In this document: positions 32,288-41,197 of the stretch, one piece after another
How the letters are laid out: every line of letters starts with the position of its first letter
How positions within the stretch are numbered: the first letter of the stretch is position 1
Assembly: GCF_019091135.1 (NCBI RefSeq)
Contig: NZ_JAGXJW010000057.1
Span: 1-49,351 of the forward strand
Length of the DNA: 49,351 nucleotides
Reading direction: 5' to 3'
Source: Cohnella sp. GbtcB17
Lineage (GTDB): Bacteria > Bacillota > Bacilli > Paenibacillales > Paenibacillaceae
Notes under the pieces: model-generated
What the model was told of the DNA's origin: nothing
Database searches by the model: none
What the model saw: the letters and a program-made list of their open reading frames with translations, nothing else
Translations under genes and position numbers: made by a program

Positions 32288-35200
32288 ATGAACGTGTTGA
32301 GTCGAATCAGTCTTAAAAACGGGGTTGCGGTCATTATTCTATGCATGCTGGTGCTGGGATACGGCTTCTATTCCACGACGCAAATCAAGCAGCAGACGTT
32401 CCCGGATATCGAGCTGCCCGCCGTGTCCATCCAGGCGATCGCCCCCGGCGCTTCGTCGGAGGAGATCGAATCGGAGATCACCAAGCCGATTGAGGATACG
32501 TTAAAAAGCTTCAAGGGCTACGACTCCCTCACGAGCTCCACGGGGGAAAACGCGGCAAGTCTCTTCATCCAATTCCCGTTCGGCACGGATGTGGAAAAGA
32601 TGTCCGCCGACGTGGAGACGGCGCTGGCCAAGGTGCCGCTGCCGAGCAGCGCCAACGTGACCGTCCAGCGGCTGTCCGCCGGCGCCGTGCCGGTCTATGA
32701 GGCGGCCGTCTTCTCCGACGGAGAAGGCGCCGATTCCGACGCGCTGGCGGCCAAGCTGGCGACCGAGGTCGTGCCGAAGCTTCAGAAGCTGGACGGCGTC
32801 AGCTCGGTGACGCTGACCGGGACCAAGACGGAGAAGCTCAATATCGTCGTCGACAAGGAGAAGGCGGGCCAGCGTGGCATTACCCTCAGCGCGATACAGA
32901 GCGCGCTCCAATCGCTCCAGTACGCGCTGCCGCTCGGCAACGTGAGCGAAGACGAGCAGACGATCCCCGTCCGGCTCGTGGGCGGCGTCGACTCGCTTGA
33001 GCAGATCCGCGCGCTGGAGCTCGGCGGCCTCGGCGCTGCGGGAGGACAAGCAGGGCCGGGCGGCGCCGGTACCGGTGCGCCTGCCAAGGTCAAGCTGTCG
33101 GATATCGCCACGATCTCCGCTGCCGCCTCCCAGGAGTCGATCACCAGATATAACGGCAAGCCGAGCTTTGTGATCGGCGTTGTGAAGAGCCAAGAGGCCA
33201 ATACGGCAGACGTCGCCGACGAAGTCAAAGACGTTTTAAAGGCTTATCAGGACAAGGGCGAGCTGGACATCCATGTGATCCAGGATCAAGGCGAGGCGAT
33301 CGAGGAGTCGGTATCGTCGCTCGTTCGCGAAGGCGCGTTCGGCGCGTTGTTCTGCGTCATCATCATCTTCCTGTTCCTGCGCAATATCAGGGCGACGCTG
33401 ATCTCCATCGTCTCTCTGCCGATCTCGATTTTCGCCACGATCACGATTCTGAACCAGATGGATTATACGTTGAACATCATGACGCTGGGCGGCATCGCCG
33501 TCTCCATCGGACGCATCGTGGACGACAGCATCGTCGTGATCGAGAACATCTTCAGATGGCGGCAGGAAAAAGGCAGCGCGCTGAAAGGTAAGGAGCTTGC
33601 CTACAAAGCGACCAAAGAAGTGATCGGAGCGGTCGGGTCCTCGACCATCGCGACCGTCGTCGTTTTCGCGCCGCTGGCGTTCGTGAGCGGGATTATCGGC
33701 GAGTTTTTCCGTCCGTTCTCCGTCGCGGTCGTCGTCTCGATTCTGGCATCCTTGCTAGTGGCGGTTATGCTGATTCCGGTGCTCGGCGCGAAGTTCTTCA
33801 AGAACGTCAAGCCGCACAAGGAAGACAAAGGCCTTCTTGCCCGCGGCTACGAAAAGCTCATTCAAGGGGCGCTGAAGCGCAAGGCGCTCGTATTGGTCGC
33901 ATCCGTGCTGCTGCTTGCGGCCTCTCTCGGCACGATCCCGATCCTCGGCGTCGCCTTCCTGCCGGCCGATTCGCTGCCGACCGCTTCGATCGAAATATCG
34001 CTGCCCGCGAAGAGCTCCCTGGAGCAGACGAACAAGGCGGCGGAGAAGGCCGAGACCTATGTGCAGGGATTGAAGGATGTCGAGAACTATCAGGTGAGCA
34101 TCGGTGGCTCCGGCGGCCCGTTCGGCGGAGGCCCCTCGCAGTACAACAAAGCTACGGTGACCGTTCAGTTCGCCAAAAAAGCGGACATCGAAAAAATGGT
34201 GGAGCAGGCGAACGCCGGCTTGCCTGCTTTGGTGGCCGCAGAAGCTGAAGACGCGACGGTCAAGGTACGGGAAGGCCAGCAGCAAGGCCTGCCCGACGGC
34301 AGCGGCATCGATGTCACGCTTTACTCCGACAATGTCGACCATCTGTCCCAAGCGGCCAAGCAAGTCGAGCAGTTGATGCTCGCGAACACGGACTTGAAGG
34401 ACACCGGGAACAATATGAACGACGTCTCGCCAAAGTGGGTGTTGACGTTAAACCAAAAAGGCCTCGATGCAGGCGTCAGCGCAATGGCCGTGATGCAGGC
34501 CGTGAACGAGCAGCTGAAGCCGATCGACGCCGGCACTTACCGGCTCGACGGCCAGAGCCGGGACGTCGTCCTCTCGTACGACCGGCAGATCGGCTCGCGC
34601 GAGCAGCTCGAACAAATCGCGATTCCGACCGCGGCCGGCTTGATGAAGCTGCGGGACGTCGCCGACGTCGACGTTCAAAATGCGCTGGCGACGATCAATC
34701 ACGACGACGGCAAAACGTACGCGACGATCAGCGCGAGCATCAAGGACGGCGGCGACACCGCCTCCATCACCAAAAAAGTGGAGGATGACGTCCGCAGTCT
34801 GGCCCTGCCTTCCGATGTGGAGCTCAGCTTCGGCGGGGGGCTCGCCATGATCAGCGAAGGGTTCACCAGCATCGGCATCGCGATGGCCGCGGCGGTGGCG
34901 CTCGTCTTCCTCGTCATGAGCATGACGTTCGGTGGCATCGTTACTCCATTGATCATTCTGTCGTCGCTGATCTTCATTCCGGTCGGCTCGCTTGGCGCCC
35001 TGTTGGTGACCGGTCAGGCCTTGTCCATGAGCGCGATGATCGGAATGCTCATGCTCGTCGGCATCGTCGTCACGAACGCCGTCGTGCTCCTCGACCGCGT
35101 CGAGAAAAATCGCAAGACGGGCATGGCCGTCACCGAATCGATCGTCGAAGCGTGCAAGACGCGCCTCAGACCGATTCTGATGACCGCCTTCGCGACGATG

Positions 35201-35377
35201 CTCGCGCTCTTGCCGCTCGCCTTGTCCGGCTCCTCGACCAGTCTTATCTCCGGCGGCCTGGCCGTGACTGTCATCGGCGGATTGTTCACGTCGACCCTGC
35301 TCACGCTCATCGTCGTGCCGGTCATTTACGAGCTGGCTTGGAAGAAGCGGAAGGTGCGCGAGGTAGAGGAATTCTAA
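32288..35377 (+). CDS. RND-family efflux pump (SwrC/AcrB type)
   Basis: A 1,029-residue proton-driven exporter with the full RND plan: helix 1 (about 9-28), a large extracellular porter loop, helices 2-6 (about 340-500), a second porter loop and helices 8-12 at the end. The proton relay region of helix 4 reads GGIAVSIGRIVDDSIVVIEN, and the mirror region in helix 10 reads MLVGIVVTNAVVLLDR. Gram-positive members such as SwrC export lipopeptides or antimicrobial compounds without an outer-membrane channel. No adaptor gene is adjacent. A Gly-rich insert lies at about 245-262. It follows a two-component pair by 71 bp. Confidence 0.92.
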   Translation: MNVLSRISLKNGVAVIILCMLVLGYGFYSTTQIKQQTFPDIELPAVSIQAIAPGASSEEIESEITKPIEDTLKSFKGYDSLTSSTGENAASLFIQFPFGTDVEKMSADVETALAKVPLPSSANVTVQRLSAGAVPVYEAAVFSDGEGADSDALAAKLATEVVPKLQKLDGVSSVTLTGTKTEKLNIVVDKEKAGQRGITLSAIQSALQSLQYALPLGNVSEDEQTIPVRLVGGVDSLEQIRALELGGLGAAGGQAGPGGAGTGAPAKVKLSDIATISAAASQESITRYNGKPSFVIGVVKSQEANTADVADEVKDVLKAYQDKGELDIHVIQDQGEAIEESVSSLVREGAFGALFCVIIIFLFLRNIRATLISIVSLPISIFATITILNQMDYTLNIMTLGGIAVSIGRIVDDSIVVIENIFRWRQEKGSALKGKELAYKATKEVIGAVGSSTIATVVVFAPLAFVSGIIGEFFRPFSVAVVVSILASLLVAVMLIPVLGAKFFKNVKPHKEDKGLLARGYEKLIQGALKRKALVLVASVLLLAASLGTIPILGVAFLPADSLPTASIEISLPAKSSLEQTNKAAEKAETYVQGLKDVENYQVSIGGSGGPFGGGPSQYNKATVTVQFAKKADIEKMVEQANAGLPALVAAEAEDATVKVREGQQQGLPDGSGIDVTLYSDNVDHLSQAAKQVEQLMLANTDLKDTGNNMNDVSPKWVLTLNQKGLDAGVSAMAVMQAVNEQLKPIDAGTYRLDGQSRDVVLSYDRQIGSREQLEQIAIPTAAGLMKLRDVADVDVQNALATINHDDGKTYATISASIKDGGDTASITKKVEDDVRSLALPSDVELSFGGGLAMISEGFTSIGIAMAAAVALVFLVMSMTFGGIVTPLIILSSLIFIPVGSLGALLVTGQALSMSAMIGMLMLVGIVVTNAVVLLDRVEKNRKTGMAVTESIVEACKTRLRPILMTAFATMLALLPLALSGSSTSLISGGLAVTVIGGLFTSTLLTLIVVPVIYELAWKKRKVREVEEF

Positions 35378-35431
35378 AATAACGGCTGAAATAAGACTGC
35401 AATAGCGTCGGAAATAACGATGTTTAAGCTC

Positions 35432-35463
35432 AGACTGTCGAGAAATCTCGGCAGTCTTTTTTA
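35432..35463 (+). terminator. Terminator of the RND operon
   Basis: AGACTGTCGAG (35432-35442) pairs with CTCGGCAGTCT (35447-35457) with one G-U pair, followed by T6. Confidence 0.88.
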
Positions 35464-35570
35464 TACAAAATCACGCGTCTTTCCCTATTGCCATACATCC
35501 GCCCTTTTCACGCCACCCGTTTTCTGGGAAAATCGGTAATAGCTTATTTACGATTATAGCGAGGTATACG

Positions 35571-37355
35571 ATGAAAAATATGAATTTCCAAGTCAATCTG
35601 CAAGGCGTCATCGATCTGCTGTCCAACCATTTGTACTCGGACCCCGGCGTATTCGTGCGTGAGCTGCTTCAGAACGGCGTGGACGCGGTCACCGCGCGCA
35701 AACGTCTGGGGCATGTTTTCGAGGAATCCGTCAAGGTCGAGCTGTTCCCCGCTTCGTCCACGCTGTCTTTTTCCGACAACGGCTGCGGCCTTACGGAAGC
35801 GGAGATCGAGCAATTTCTGGCGCGAATCGGCAGCTCGACCAAACGGGAGGATCAGGATGCGGCCGACGACTTTATCGGCCAATTCGGCGTCGGCTTGCTG
35901 GCCTGCTTCGTCGTGAGCGCCGAGATCGTGCTCATCACGCGGTCCGCGCTCGATGGGGATCCGCTGGAGTGGCGGGGCAAGCCGGACGGCACCTATACGA
36001 TCAAGAAGCTGAAGCGGCAAGTGCCCGTAGGCACCACGGTTTATCTCCAGGCAAAGCCGGATTACGAGGAGTTTTTCGAGTATTACCGGGTGAGCGAGCT
36101 GCTGGAGAAGTACGGCGCGTATCTGCCGACGCCGATCCTGCTGCGGGAAGACAAGTACGAACGCAGAATCAACGACGCGGTTCAGCCCTGGAAGCTGAGC
36201 AAGCCGAAAGCGATGGAATATATCGAGCAGTCGACCTTCTCCAAGCCCCTGGATATCATCCCGCTTCATTCGGCCATCGGCGGCGTCACGGGCATCGCGC
36301 ATGTGCTTCCTTATGCGGTCAGTCTGCAGGACGAGAAAAAGCATCGGGTTTATCTGAAAAATATGCTGCTGTCGGACAAAATGAGCAATATCCTGCCTGC
36401 GTGGGCGTTTTTCGTGAACGGCATCATCAACACGGAGAATCTGCGGCCCACGGCTTCACGCGAGGCCTTTCAGGAGAACGACCTGTTCTTCGCCGTCCGG
36501 GACGAGCTTGGCGCGTGCATCAAGCAATATCTGATCGAGCTGAGCGAGCGCGATCCCGAGCTGTTCCAGCGTATCGTCCTCATCCACCGGGCTTCGATCA
36601 AGACGATGGCCGTCGAGGACGAGGAGCTGTACGCGCTTTTTATCCGGCATCTGACCTTCGAGACTTCTTATGGCGACATGAAGATGGCGCAAATTCTGGA
36701 GGAGCGGACGACACTCGCAGTCACTGCCTCGGTGGACGAGTTCCGCCAAGTGTCCCGCGTAGCCAAAGCGCAAGAGCTGATGGTCGTCAACGGCGGTTAC
36801 GTGCACGACATGGATCTGATCCGTCGACTGCCCGCTGTGGCGGAGAACGTCACTGTCAGCATTCTCGACAGCCTCACCTTCGCCGAACGGTTCGAGCAGC
36901 TGGACGCCGAGGACAAGCGCGCCGCACAGCCTTTGCTGGAGCATAGCGACCGACTCCTCGAACGCTTCAACTGCCGTTCTCTCGTCCGATGGTTCGAGCC
37001 TGCGGACATCCCGGTGCTCTACAATACGAACCAGGAGGCCAACTTCTTCAGGCTGGTCGAAGAGAGCGAGAAGGAAACGAATCCGCTCTTCGGCGAAGTC
37101 GTGCGGGTGGTCAAGAATGACATGTACGAACAGCCTTATGCCAGGCTCTGCTTCAACTACAACAATCCGATGGTTCGCAAAGCGGCACAGACGCGCGATT
37201 CGGCGCTGCGGAAGGCGAGCATCGAGCTTTTCTACACGCAGGCCCTGCTGCTGGGCAACCATCCGATGAGTGCGGACGAGCTGAGGATGATGAACGATTC
37301 CCTGCTGCAATTCATGAACAAGGGCCTCGACGGGGAGACGGAGGCGAGCCGATGA
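35571..37355 (+). CDS. HSP90-family ATPase (HtpG-like, divergent)
   Basis: A 594-residue GHKL ATPase with the HSP90 layout. N-terminal nucleotide site: Glu31 and Asn35 in RELLQNGVDAV, SDNGCG (Asp69, Gly71, Gly73), a lid with RIGSSTK (85-91) and IGQFGVG (102-108). Middle domain at about 200-430, including the catalytic-loop-like LRPTASREAFQEN (the Arg that contacts the ATP gamma phosphate), then a short C-terminal dimer region. It is somewhat shorter than standard HtpG (about 620 or more) and differs at many positions usually conserved (for example Gln-Asn-Gly for Ser-Asn-Ala/Ser), so it may be a specialised paralogue. The start is the ATG at 35571 after GCGAGG; Met4 is an alternative. It overlaps the next gene by ATGA. 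Confidence 0.9.
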   Translation: MKNMNFQVNLQGVIDLLSNHLYSDPGVFVRELLQNGVDAVTARKRLGHVFEESVKVELFPASSTLSFSDNGCGLTEAEIEQFLARIGSSTKREDQDAADDFIGQFGVGLLACFVVSAEIVLITRSALDGDPLEWRGKPDGTYTIKKLKRQVPVGTTVYLQAKPDYEEFFEYYRVSELLEKYGAYLPTPILLREDKYERRINDAVQPWKLSKPKAMEYIEQSTFSKPLDIIPLHSAIGGVTGIAHVLPYAVSLQDEKKHRVYLKNMLLSDKMSNILPAWAFFVNGIINTENLRPTASREAFQENDLFFAVRDELGACIKQYLIELSERDPELFQRIVLIHRASIKTMAVEDEELYALFIRHLTFETSYGDMKMAQILEERTTLAVTASVDEFRQVSRVAKAQELMVVNGGYVHDMDLIRRLPAVAENVTVSILDSLTFAERFEQLDAEDKRAAQPLLEHSDRLLERFNCRSLVRWFEPADIPVLYNTNQEANFFRLVEESEKETNPLFGEVVRVVKNDMYEQPYARLCFNYNNPMVRKAAQTRDSALRKASIELFYTQALLLGNHPMSADELRMMNDSLLQFMNKGLDGETEASR

Positions 37356-38410
37356 AAAATCGATACGACGAGCTGAGGCGAGCGACCTGGAGTCTGCCGG
37401 ACGGCAAGCAGAAGCTGGCGGTCATGGAGGAAATGATCCTCATCGCGGACCGATACATGACCGAAGAAGATGCGTACGACATCCGGATGGACTACCTGTC
37501 CGCGGCAATCGAGGCGGGCCGCCCGGAAAAGATGCTCGTCGTCTTTTCCTGGTGTGTCTCCAAGTTTGAGAAAAATCCCGGCGTCTACGCGCATCATATG
37601 CTGATCTGGTGTTACAAATGGGTGCTGAACGAGCTCTGGCAGATGCCGGAATTTAGCCTGACGCAGATCGAGCGGATCTATGCGGACTTTAAGGAAAGGT
37701 GCCTGCAGTTCGGCTACAGCCTGCGGCCCTATTACCAGCAAAAGATCAACTTGCTGCTGTCACAAGGCCTTCAGGCGGAAGCCGCGGCTTATTATAAGAA
37801 ATGGCGCGCCGCGCCGCGGGATTCGCTGGCGGACTGCAAGGCTTGCGAACAGAACCTGTTCGGCAAGTATCACTTCCAGGCCGGTTACCCTAAAAAAGGG
37901 CTGCAGGCGCTGAAACCGATTCTTGACGGCCGAATGCGGTGCAGGTCCATTCCGCAAAATACGTATGCGCAGATCATTATGCCGCTCCTGAAGGTCAAAG
38001 ATTACGAGCAGGCGATTGCTGCCGCAAAAAAGTCCATTCACCTGTTGGACGGGCCGATGTATCTGGAGGAGTTCGGCCTGTTCCTGGCCTTCTATACGGT
38101 GACGGACCTGGCCAAGGCGGAGAAGCTGTACAACCGCACGGTGCATCTCGCCCTGGAGAGCAAGAACGGCTGGATCCGGCTTCACTATTGGATGGCGGTC
38201 CGGCAGTTCCTGCGGGAGTGGCACCGGAAACGTCGCAGAAAAAAGCTCGCCGCGGCCGACGTCGTGACGCTCGATTGGCTGGACGGCGAGATCGCCTCGT
38301 TAACCGCAGCCTTCAATCGCAGAAACGGCAACGATTATGTGAGCCATATCGTCGCGGAAAACGACAAAATGGCGGGTAAGCTGCTTCGTGAATATGCGGC
38401 GGCGCAATAA
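37352..38410 (+). CDS. Helical-repeat (TPR-like) partner of the HSP90 homologue
   Basis: A 352-residue soluble protein made almost wholly of amphipathic helices. Segments such as AGYPKKGLQALKPIL, VKDYEQAIAAAKKSIHLLDG and TDLAKAEKLYNRTVHLALE read as tetratricopeptide-like pairs, though not every repeat has canonical spacing. Cysteines occur as CKAC. The ATG overlaps the stop of the HSP90 gene, so the two proteins are probably made together in fixed ratio. In eukaryotes many HSP90 co-chaperones carry TPRs; a bacterial pair of this sort is not a textbook system. A strong terminator follows, closing a two-gene operon. The function is unknown. Confidence 0.78.
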   Translation: MKNRYDELRRATWSLPDGKQKLAVMEEMILIADRYMTEEDAYDIRMDYLSAAIEAGRPEKMLVVFSWCVSKFEKNPGVYAHHMLIWCYKWVLNELWQMPEFSLTQIERIYADFKERCLQFGYSLRPYYQQKINLLLSQGLQAEAAAYYKKWRAAPRDSLADCKACEQNLFGKYHFQAGYPKKGLQALKPILDGRMRCRSIPQNTYAQIIMPLLKVKDYEQAIAAAKKSIHLLDGPMYLEEFGLFLAFYTVTDLAKAEKLYNRTVHLALESKNGWIRLHYWMAVRQFLREWHRKRRRKKLAAADVVTLDWLDGEIASLTAAFNRRNGNDYVSHIVAENDKMAGKLLREYAAAQ

Positions 38411-38421
38411 AGCTGGTATAG

Positions 38422-38448
38422 AAAAAGCGGCCTCGCGGGCCGCTTTTT
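38422..38448. terminator. Terminator closing the HSP90 operon
   Basis: AAAAAGCGGCC (38422-38432) pairs with GGCCGCTTTTT (38438-38448), T6 beyond. It also has an A run on the left, so it may serve the convergent 38460 gene. Confidence 0.9.
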
Positions 38449-38459
38449 TGTGAGCCAGG

Positions 38460-39182
38460 TCATTGGTTTCTCTGTAACGCAAGAATCTCTTGCTCAGACA
38501 ACCCTGTTGCTTGGGCGATGATCGAGACATCTACGTTTAACCGCAGCATGTTCTTGGCGGCTTCCTTCATGCCTTCCTCCCTGCCTGCCTTCATGCCCGC
38601 CTGCTTCGCTCCTTCAAGCATCGACGCCTCATCATGCAGATACTTCTGGCGAGCTTCGTACAGACGGCGGGCCTCGGAGTCTTGACTCAAATATTGCAGC
38701 GTGTCCATCGCTTTTTCCAAGCCTGGTTCATTCATCTTCAGCACCTCCCAGTAGGTCGTATCCACGCCTTTCAGAAAAAGCAGCCAGTTTTCCAAGCCGC
38801 CTTGCGTCGGTATTACATCTTCCAGCTTCGTCAATTCGAGAAAATGCACTTCGATATCGTCGCTAAGCGTGATCAATGTCCGGTCTTCGCGAAGATGGAA
38901 CACATTATGATACTCGCCATTCGGCAAAAAGGCATAGTTCAAAATATTGATAGTGACGCACTTCTTCAGCGCTTGATATCTCTCGCCTTCCTGAAGCTGG
39001 CCGGCATAACGCTTGCTCCAATAGAACAACGTCCGCTTTTCAATATCGTATTTGTTGAAGAGCTGCATTTCAATGTCAATCAGCTTGCCCTCCGCCGTCT
39101 TGGCGTAAACGTCGAAGATGGATTGCTTATCGAGCGGGTCGTCCTTGTCGGTGTAAGGATTCATCAGGATAATCTCGGTCAA
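38460..39182 (-). CDS. Rpn/PD-(D/E)XK nuclease family putative transposase, N-terminally short
   Basis: A 240-residue member of the Rpn (recombination-promoting nuclease) family. The core motif is present: FDVYAKTAEGKLIDIEMQLFNK carries the Asp and Glu-x-Gln of the restriction-like fold. The C-terminal part (AKQAGMKAGREEGMKEAAKNML) is the usual coiled coil followed by a small helical domain. The first 40-50 residues normally seen before the ITEIILMNPY region, containing the phenylalanine-rich F-K-x-I-F-G element, are absent. The TTG at 39182 has GGGGAG seven bases before it and is used as the start. The gene may be truncated and inactive, or a short functional form. Confidence 0.8.
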   Translation of the reverse strand: MTEIILMNPYTDKDDPLDKQSIFDVYAKTAEGKLIDIEMQLFNKYDIEKRTLFYWSKRYAGQLQEGERYQALKKCVTINILNYAFLPNGEYHNVFHLREDRTLITLSDDIEVHFLELTKLEDVIPTQGGLENWLLFLKGVDTTYWEVLKMNEPGLEKAMDTLQYLSQDSEARRLYEARQKYLHDEASMLEGAKQAGMKAGREEGMKEAAKNMLRLNVDVSIIAQATGLSEQEILALQRNQ

Positions 39183-39321
39183 TGGCGGCTCCCCGGCATT
39201 CCATTCCGACCCACTCCAACTCGGTTTGATAGTCTCATTATAGCAAAATTTCCGGCGGTTTCTTCGCTAATGGCGGCAATTAGCCCGAGCCCCTCCCCGA
39301 GCGCGCAAGTCGTTCATACAA

Positions 39322-39352
39322 CAAGAAACCGCCAGGGAAGCTCGCCCTGACG
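39322..39352 (-). terminator. Terminator of the amino-sugar-acid operon
   Basis: On the minus strand ACCGTCAGGG (39343-39352) and CCCTGGCGGT (39326-39335) pair with one mismatch, followed by TTTCTTG. It lies about 100 bp past the regulator stop. Confidence 0.75.
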
Positions 39353-39455
39353 GTCCTTCGTTTCGCATACAGTGTAGCGCTATCCTGCAAATGTGCATCA
39401 TACAGAGCTAGTTTGGCGGTTTTTTTGCGATCTATCGTGAAAATTGCACGCTAGC

Positions 39456-40169
39456 TCACCCGTCGTAATTCACCACATAATGCTGCAGCGCCGTATTATA
39501 GTATCCTTCGCTGTACTCGACCACGCCGCCCGCCTCGTCGTAGGCGTAGCGCAACCGTTTGAGCAGCGGCGTGCCTGCCGCAAGATTCAGCTGCTCGGCG
39601 ACGCCGGCAGGGGCGGCCGATACCGCGAACGCATCCCGGAACCGCGCCAGCACGATGCCGCTCTCCTCCAGAAATCCGTACAACGACTGCTCCGCCAGCC
39701 CCGTCAAGTCCGCCTTCTCCAGCCGCGCCGGCAGGTAATGCGCATAGTGAATATACGGCGCCCCGTCCAGCAAATACAGCCGCTCGACCCGCAGGCCCTC
39801 GTCCCCCAGCAGCCGATGCGGCTCGGTGTCCGGCGCATGACGAACGGCCTCCGCGCCAAGCAGCCTTTTCTGCATCGCATGGCCTTCCTCGACGAGCAGT
39901 TCGGTGAAGCTCTTCCACGTCGAGCGCTTGGCCGCCCGCGTATTGCGGATGACCCGCGTACCCCGCCCGCTGCTCGGCTCGAGGTAGCCCTCCTGCACGA
40001 GCTCCTTGATCGCGCCCCGTATCGTGATCTTGCTCACGCCAAACTCCTCCTCGAGCCGCGGCTCGGGAGGAATGTTCGTGTCGAGCGGATACTGCCCGTG
40101 CAGAATCCGGTCCTTCAGTATGTTTTTGATCTGCATGTACAACGGCCGCTTGTTGCGGGACAGATTCAC
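39456..40169 (-). CDS. GntR/UTRA-family regulator of the amino-sugar-acid operon
   Basis: A 237-residue regulator: N-terminal winged helix (residues 8-75; PLYMQIKNILKDRIL, EEFGVSKITIRGAIKEL) and a C-terminal UTRA ligand domain (about 90-235; RVERLYLLDGAPYIHYAHYLP and YSEGYYN). The start is a GTG at 40169. It is the last gene of the operon it probably controls; a candidate operator lies before the first gene at 44239-44257. UTRA ligands are typically phosphorylated sugars, so a pathway intermediate is expected as inducer. Confidence 0.9.
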   Translation of the reverse strand: MNLSRNKRPLYMQIKNILKDRILHGQYPLDTNIPPEPRLEEEFGVSKITIRGAIKELVQEGYLEPSSGRGTRVIRNTRAAKRSTWKSFTELLVEEGHAMQKRLLGAEAVRHAPDTEPHRLLGDEGLRVERLYLLDGAPYIHYAHYLPARLEKADLTGLAEQSLYGFLEESGIVLARFRDAFAVSAAPAGVAEQLNLAAGTPLLKRLRYAYDEAGGVVEYSEGYYNTALQHYVVNYDG

Positions 40170-40180
40170 GGTCTCGATCT

Positions 40181-41197
40181 CTACCTTTCTATGTCGCCTG
40201 CCGCCTCCGTCATGGCGCGGAAGATCTCCGCCTCCGTCGACATCGGCGTGTCGCCCTGAACCGTATGGGCCAGCATCGCTGCGGCAGCCGCGAATTCGAC
40301 GGTTCGCCCGGACGGCATCCCCTTCAGCGCGCCGTGCAGGATGCCGCTGGCATACGCGTCTCCTGCTCCAATTCTATCATAGACCGCGAACGTGAGCGTT
40401 TTGGAAAAAGCGAATTGCCGGTTTTCATACAAAAAACCTTGCAGGGCGTGGGTCCCGTCTCCGATGATGGCACGATGGGTGCCCGCGATCGCGGCGATGC
40501 CGTAGGTATCGGCAACAGCCGGGATAAGATCCTCGAGCTGATCCCTGCGGACCGTCCGGCTCGTCTCCATGCCGAGGATGTGAATCGCGTCCTTCTCGTT
40601 CATGAACACGAGGTCCGCAAGGCTCAGCATCTCGATATAATGCGGCTTCGCCTTGGCGTAGCCGCCCTCACCCCAGAGCGTCGGGCGATAGTTGCAGTCG
40701 AAAACGACGAGGCCGCCCTTGCGCTTGACCGCGCGCGCGAGCTCCGCCATATGACCGCGCACCGTATCGTTCATCGCGAGCGTGATGCCGCAGAAATGCA
40801 CGGCGTCCAGTCCCTCCGCGACCGCTTCCCAGTCATAGGCGCCGGCGGGCGCCGTGTTGAAGCTGCTCTCCAGCCGGTTCGTGTACGTGACGCGGCTGGG
40901 CCTGGCGCCGAAGCCGTTCTCGAGAAAGTAGAGGCCGACATACTTCCCGTCCCGCCGAATGAAGTCCTGGGCCACGCCCAGCTTGCGCAAATACGCGACC
41001 GCGGCGTCGCCAAGCGGGTTCGCGGGCAGCGTCGTGACCAGATAACCGTCATGCCCGAACCGCGCGAGCGCCGAGACGATATTGACCCCGGTGCCGGAGA
41101 AAGAGTACTTCAGCGTATCCGCCTGGGTGAGCAGCTCGTAGCCCGGCACCTGCAGACGCATCATCACTTCGCCGAAGGCGGCGACTTTTTTAGGCAT
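40181..41197 (-). CDS. kdgK: PfkB-family sugar kinase, 2-keto-3-deoxygluconate kinase type
   Basis: A 338-residue ribokinase-fold enzyme. The N-terminal strand AAFGEVMMRL is KdgK-like, GTGVNIVSALARFG forms the substrate loop, and the catalytic motif DRIGAGDAYASG supplies the base Asp. It transfers phosphate from ATP to a sugar acid, making 2-keto-3-deoxy-6-phosphogluconate or, in this gene context, glucosaminate-6-phosphate. Its start overlaps the end of the aldolase gene by 8 bp. The gene symbol is assigned by family; the true substrate could be glucosaminate. Confidence 0.85.
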   Translation of the reverse strand: MPKKVAAFGEVMMRLQVPGYELLTQADTLKYSFSGTGVNIVSALARFGHDGYLVTTLPANPLGDAAVAYLRKLGVAQDFIRRDGKYVGLYFLENGFGARPSRVTYTNRLESSFNTAPAGAYDWEAVAEGLDAVHFCGITLAMNDTVRGHMAELARAVKRKGGLVVFDCNYRPTLWGEGGYAKAKPHYIEMLSLADLVFMNEKDAIHILGMETSRTVRRDQLEDLIPAVADTYGIAAIAGTHRAIIGDGTHALQGFLYENRQFAFSKTLTFAVYDRIGAGDAYASGILHGALKGMPSGRTVEFAAAAAMLAHTVQGDTPMSTEAEIFRAMTEAAGDIER

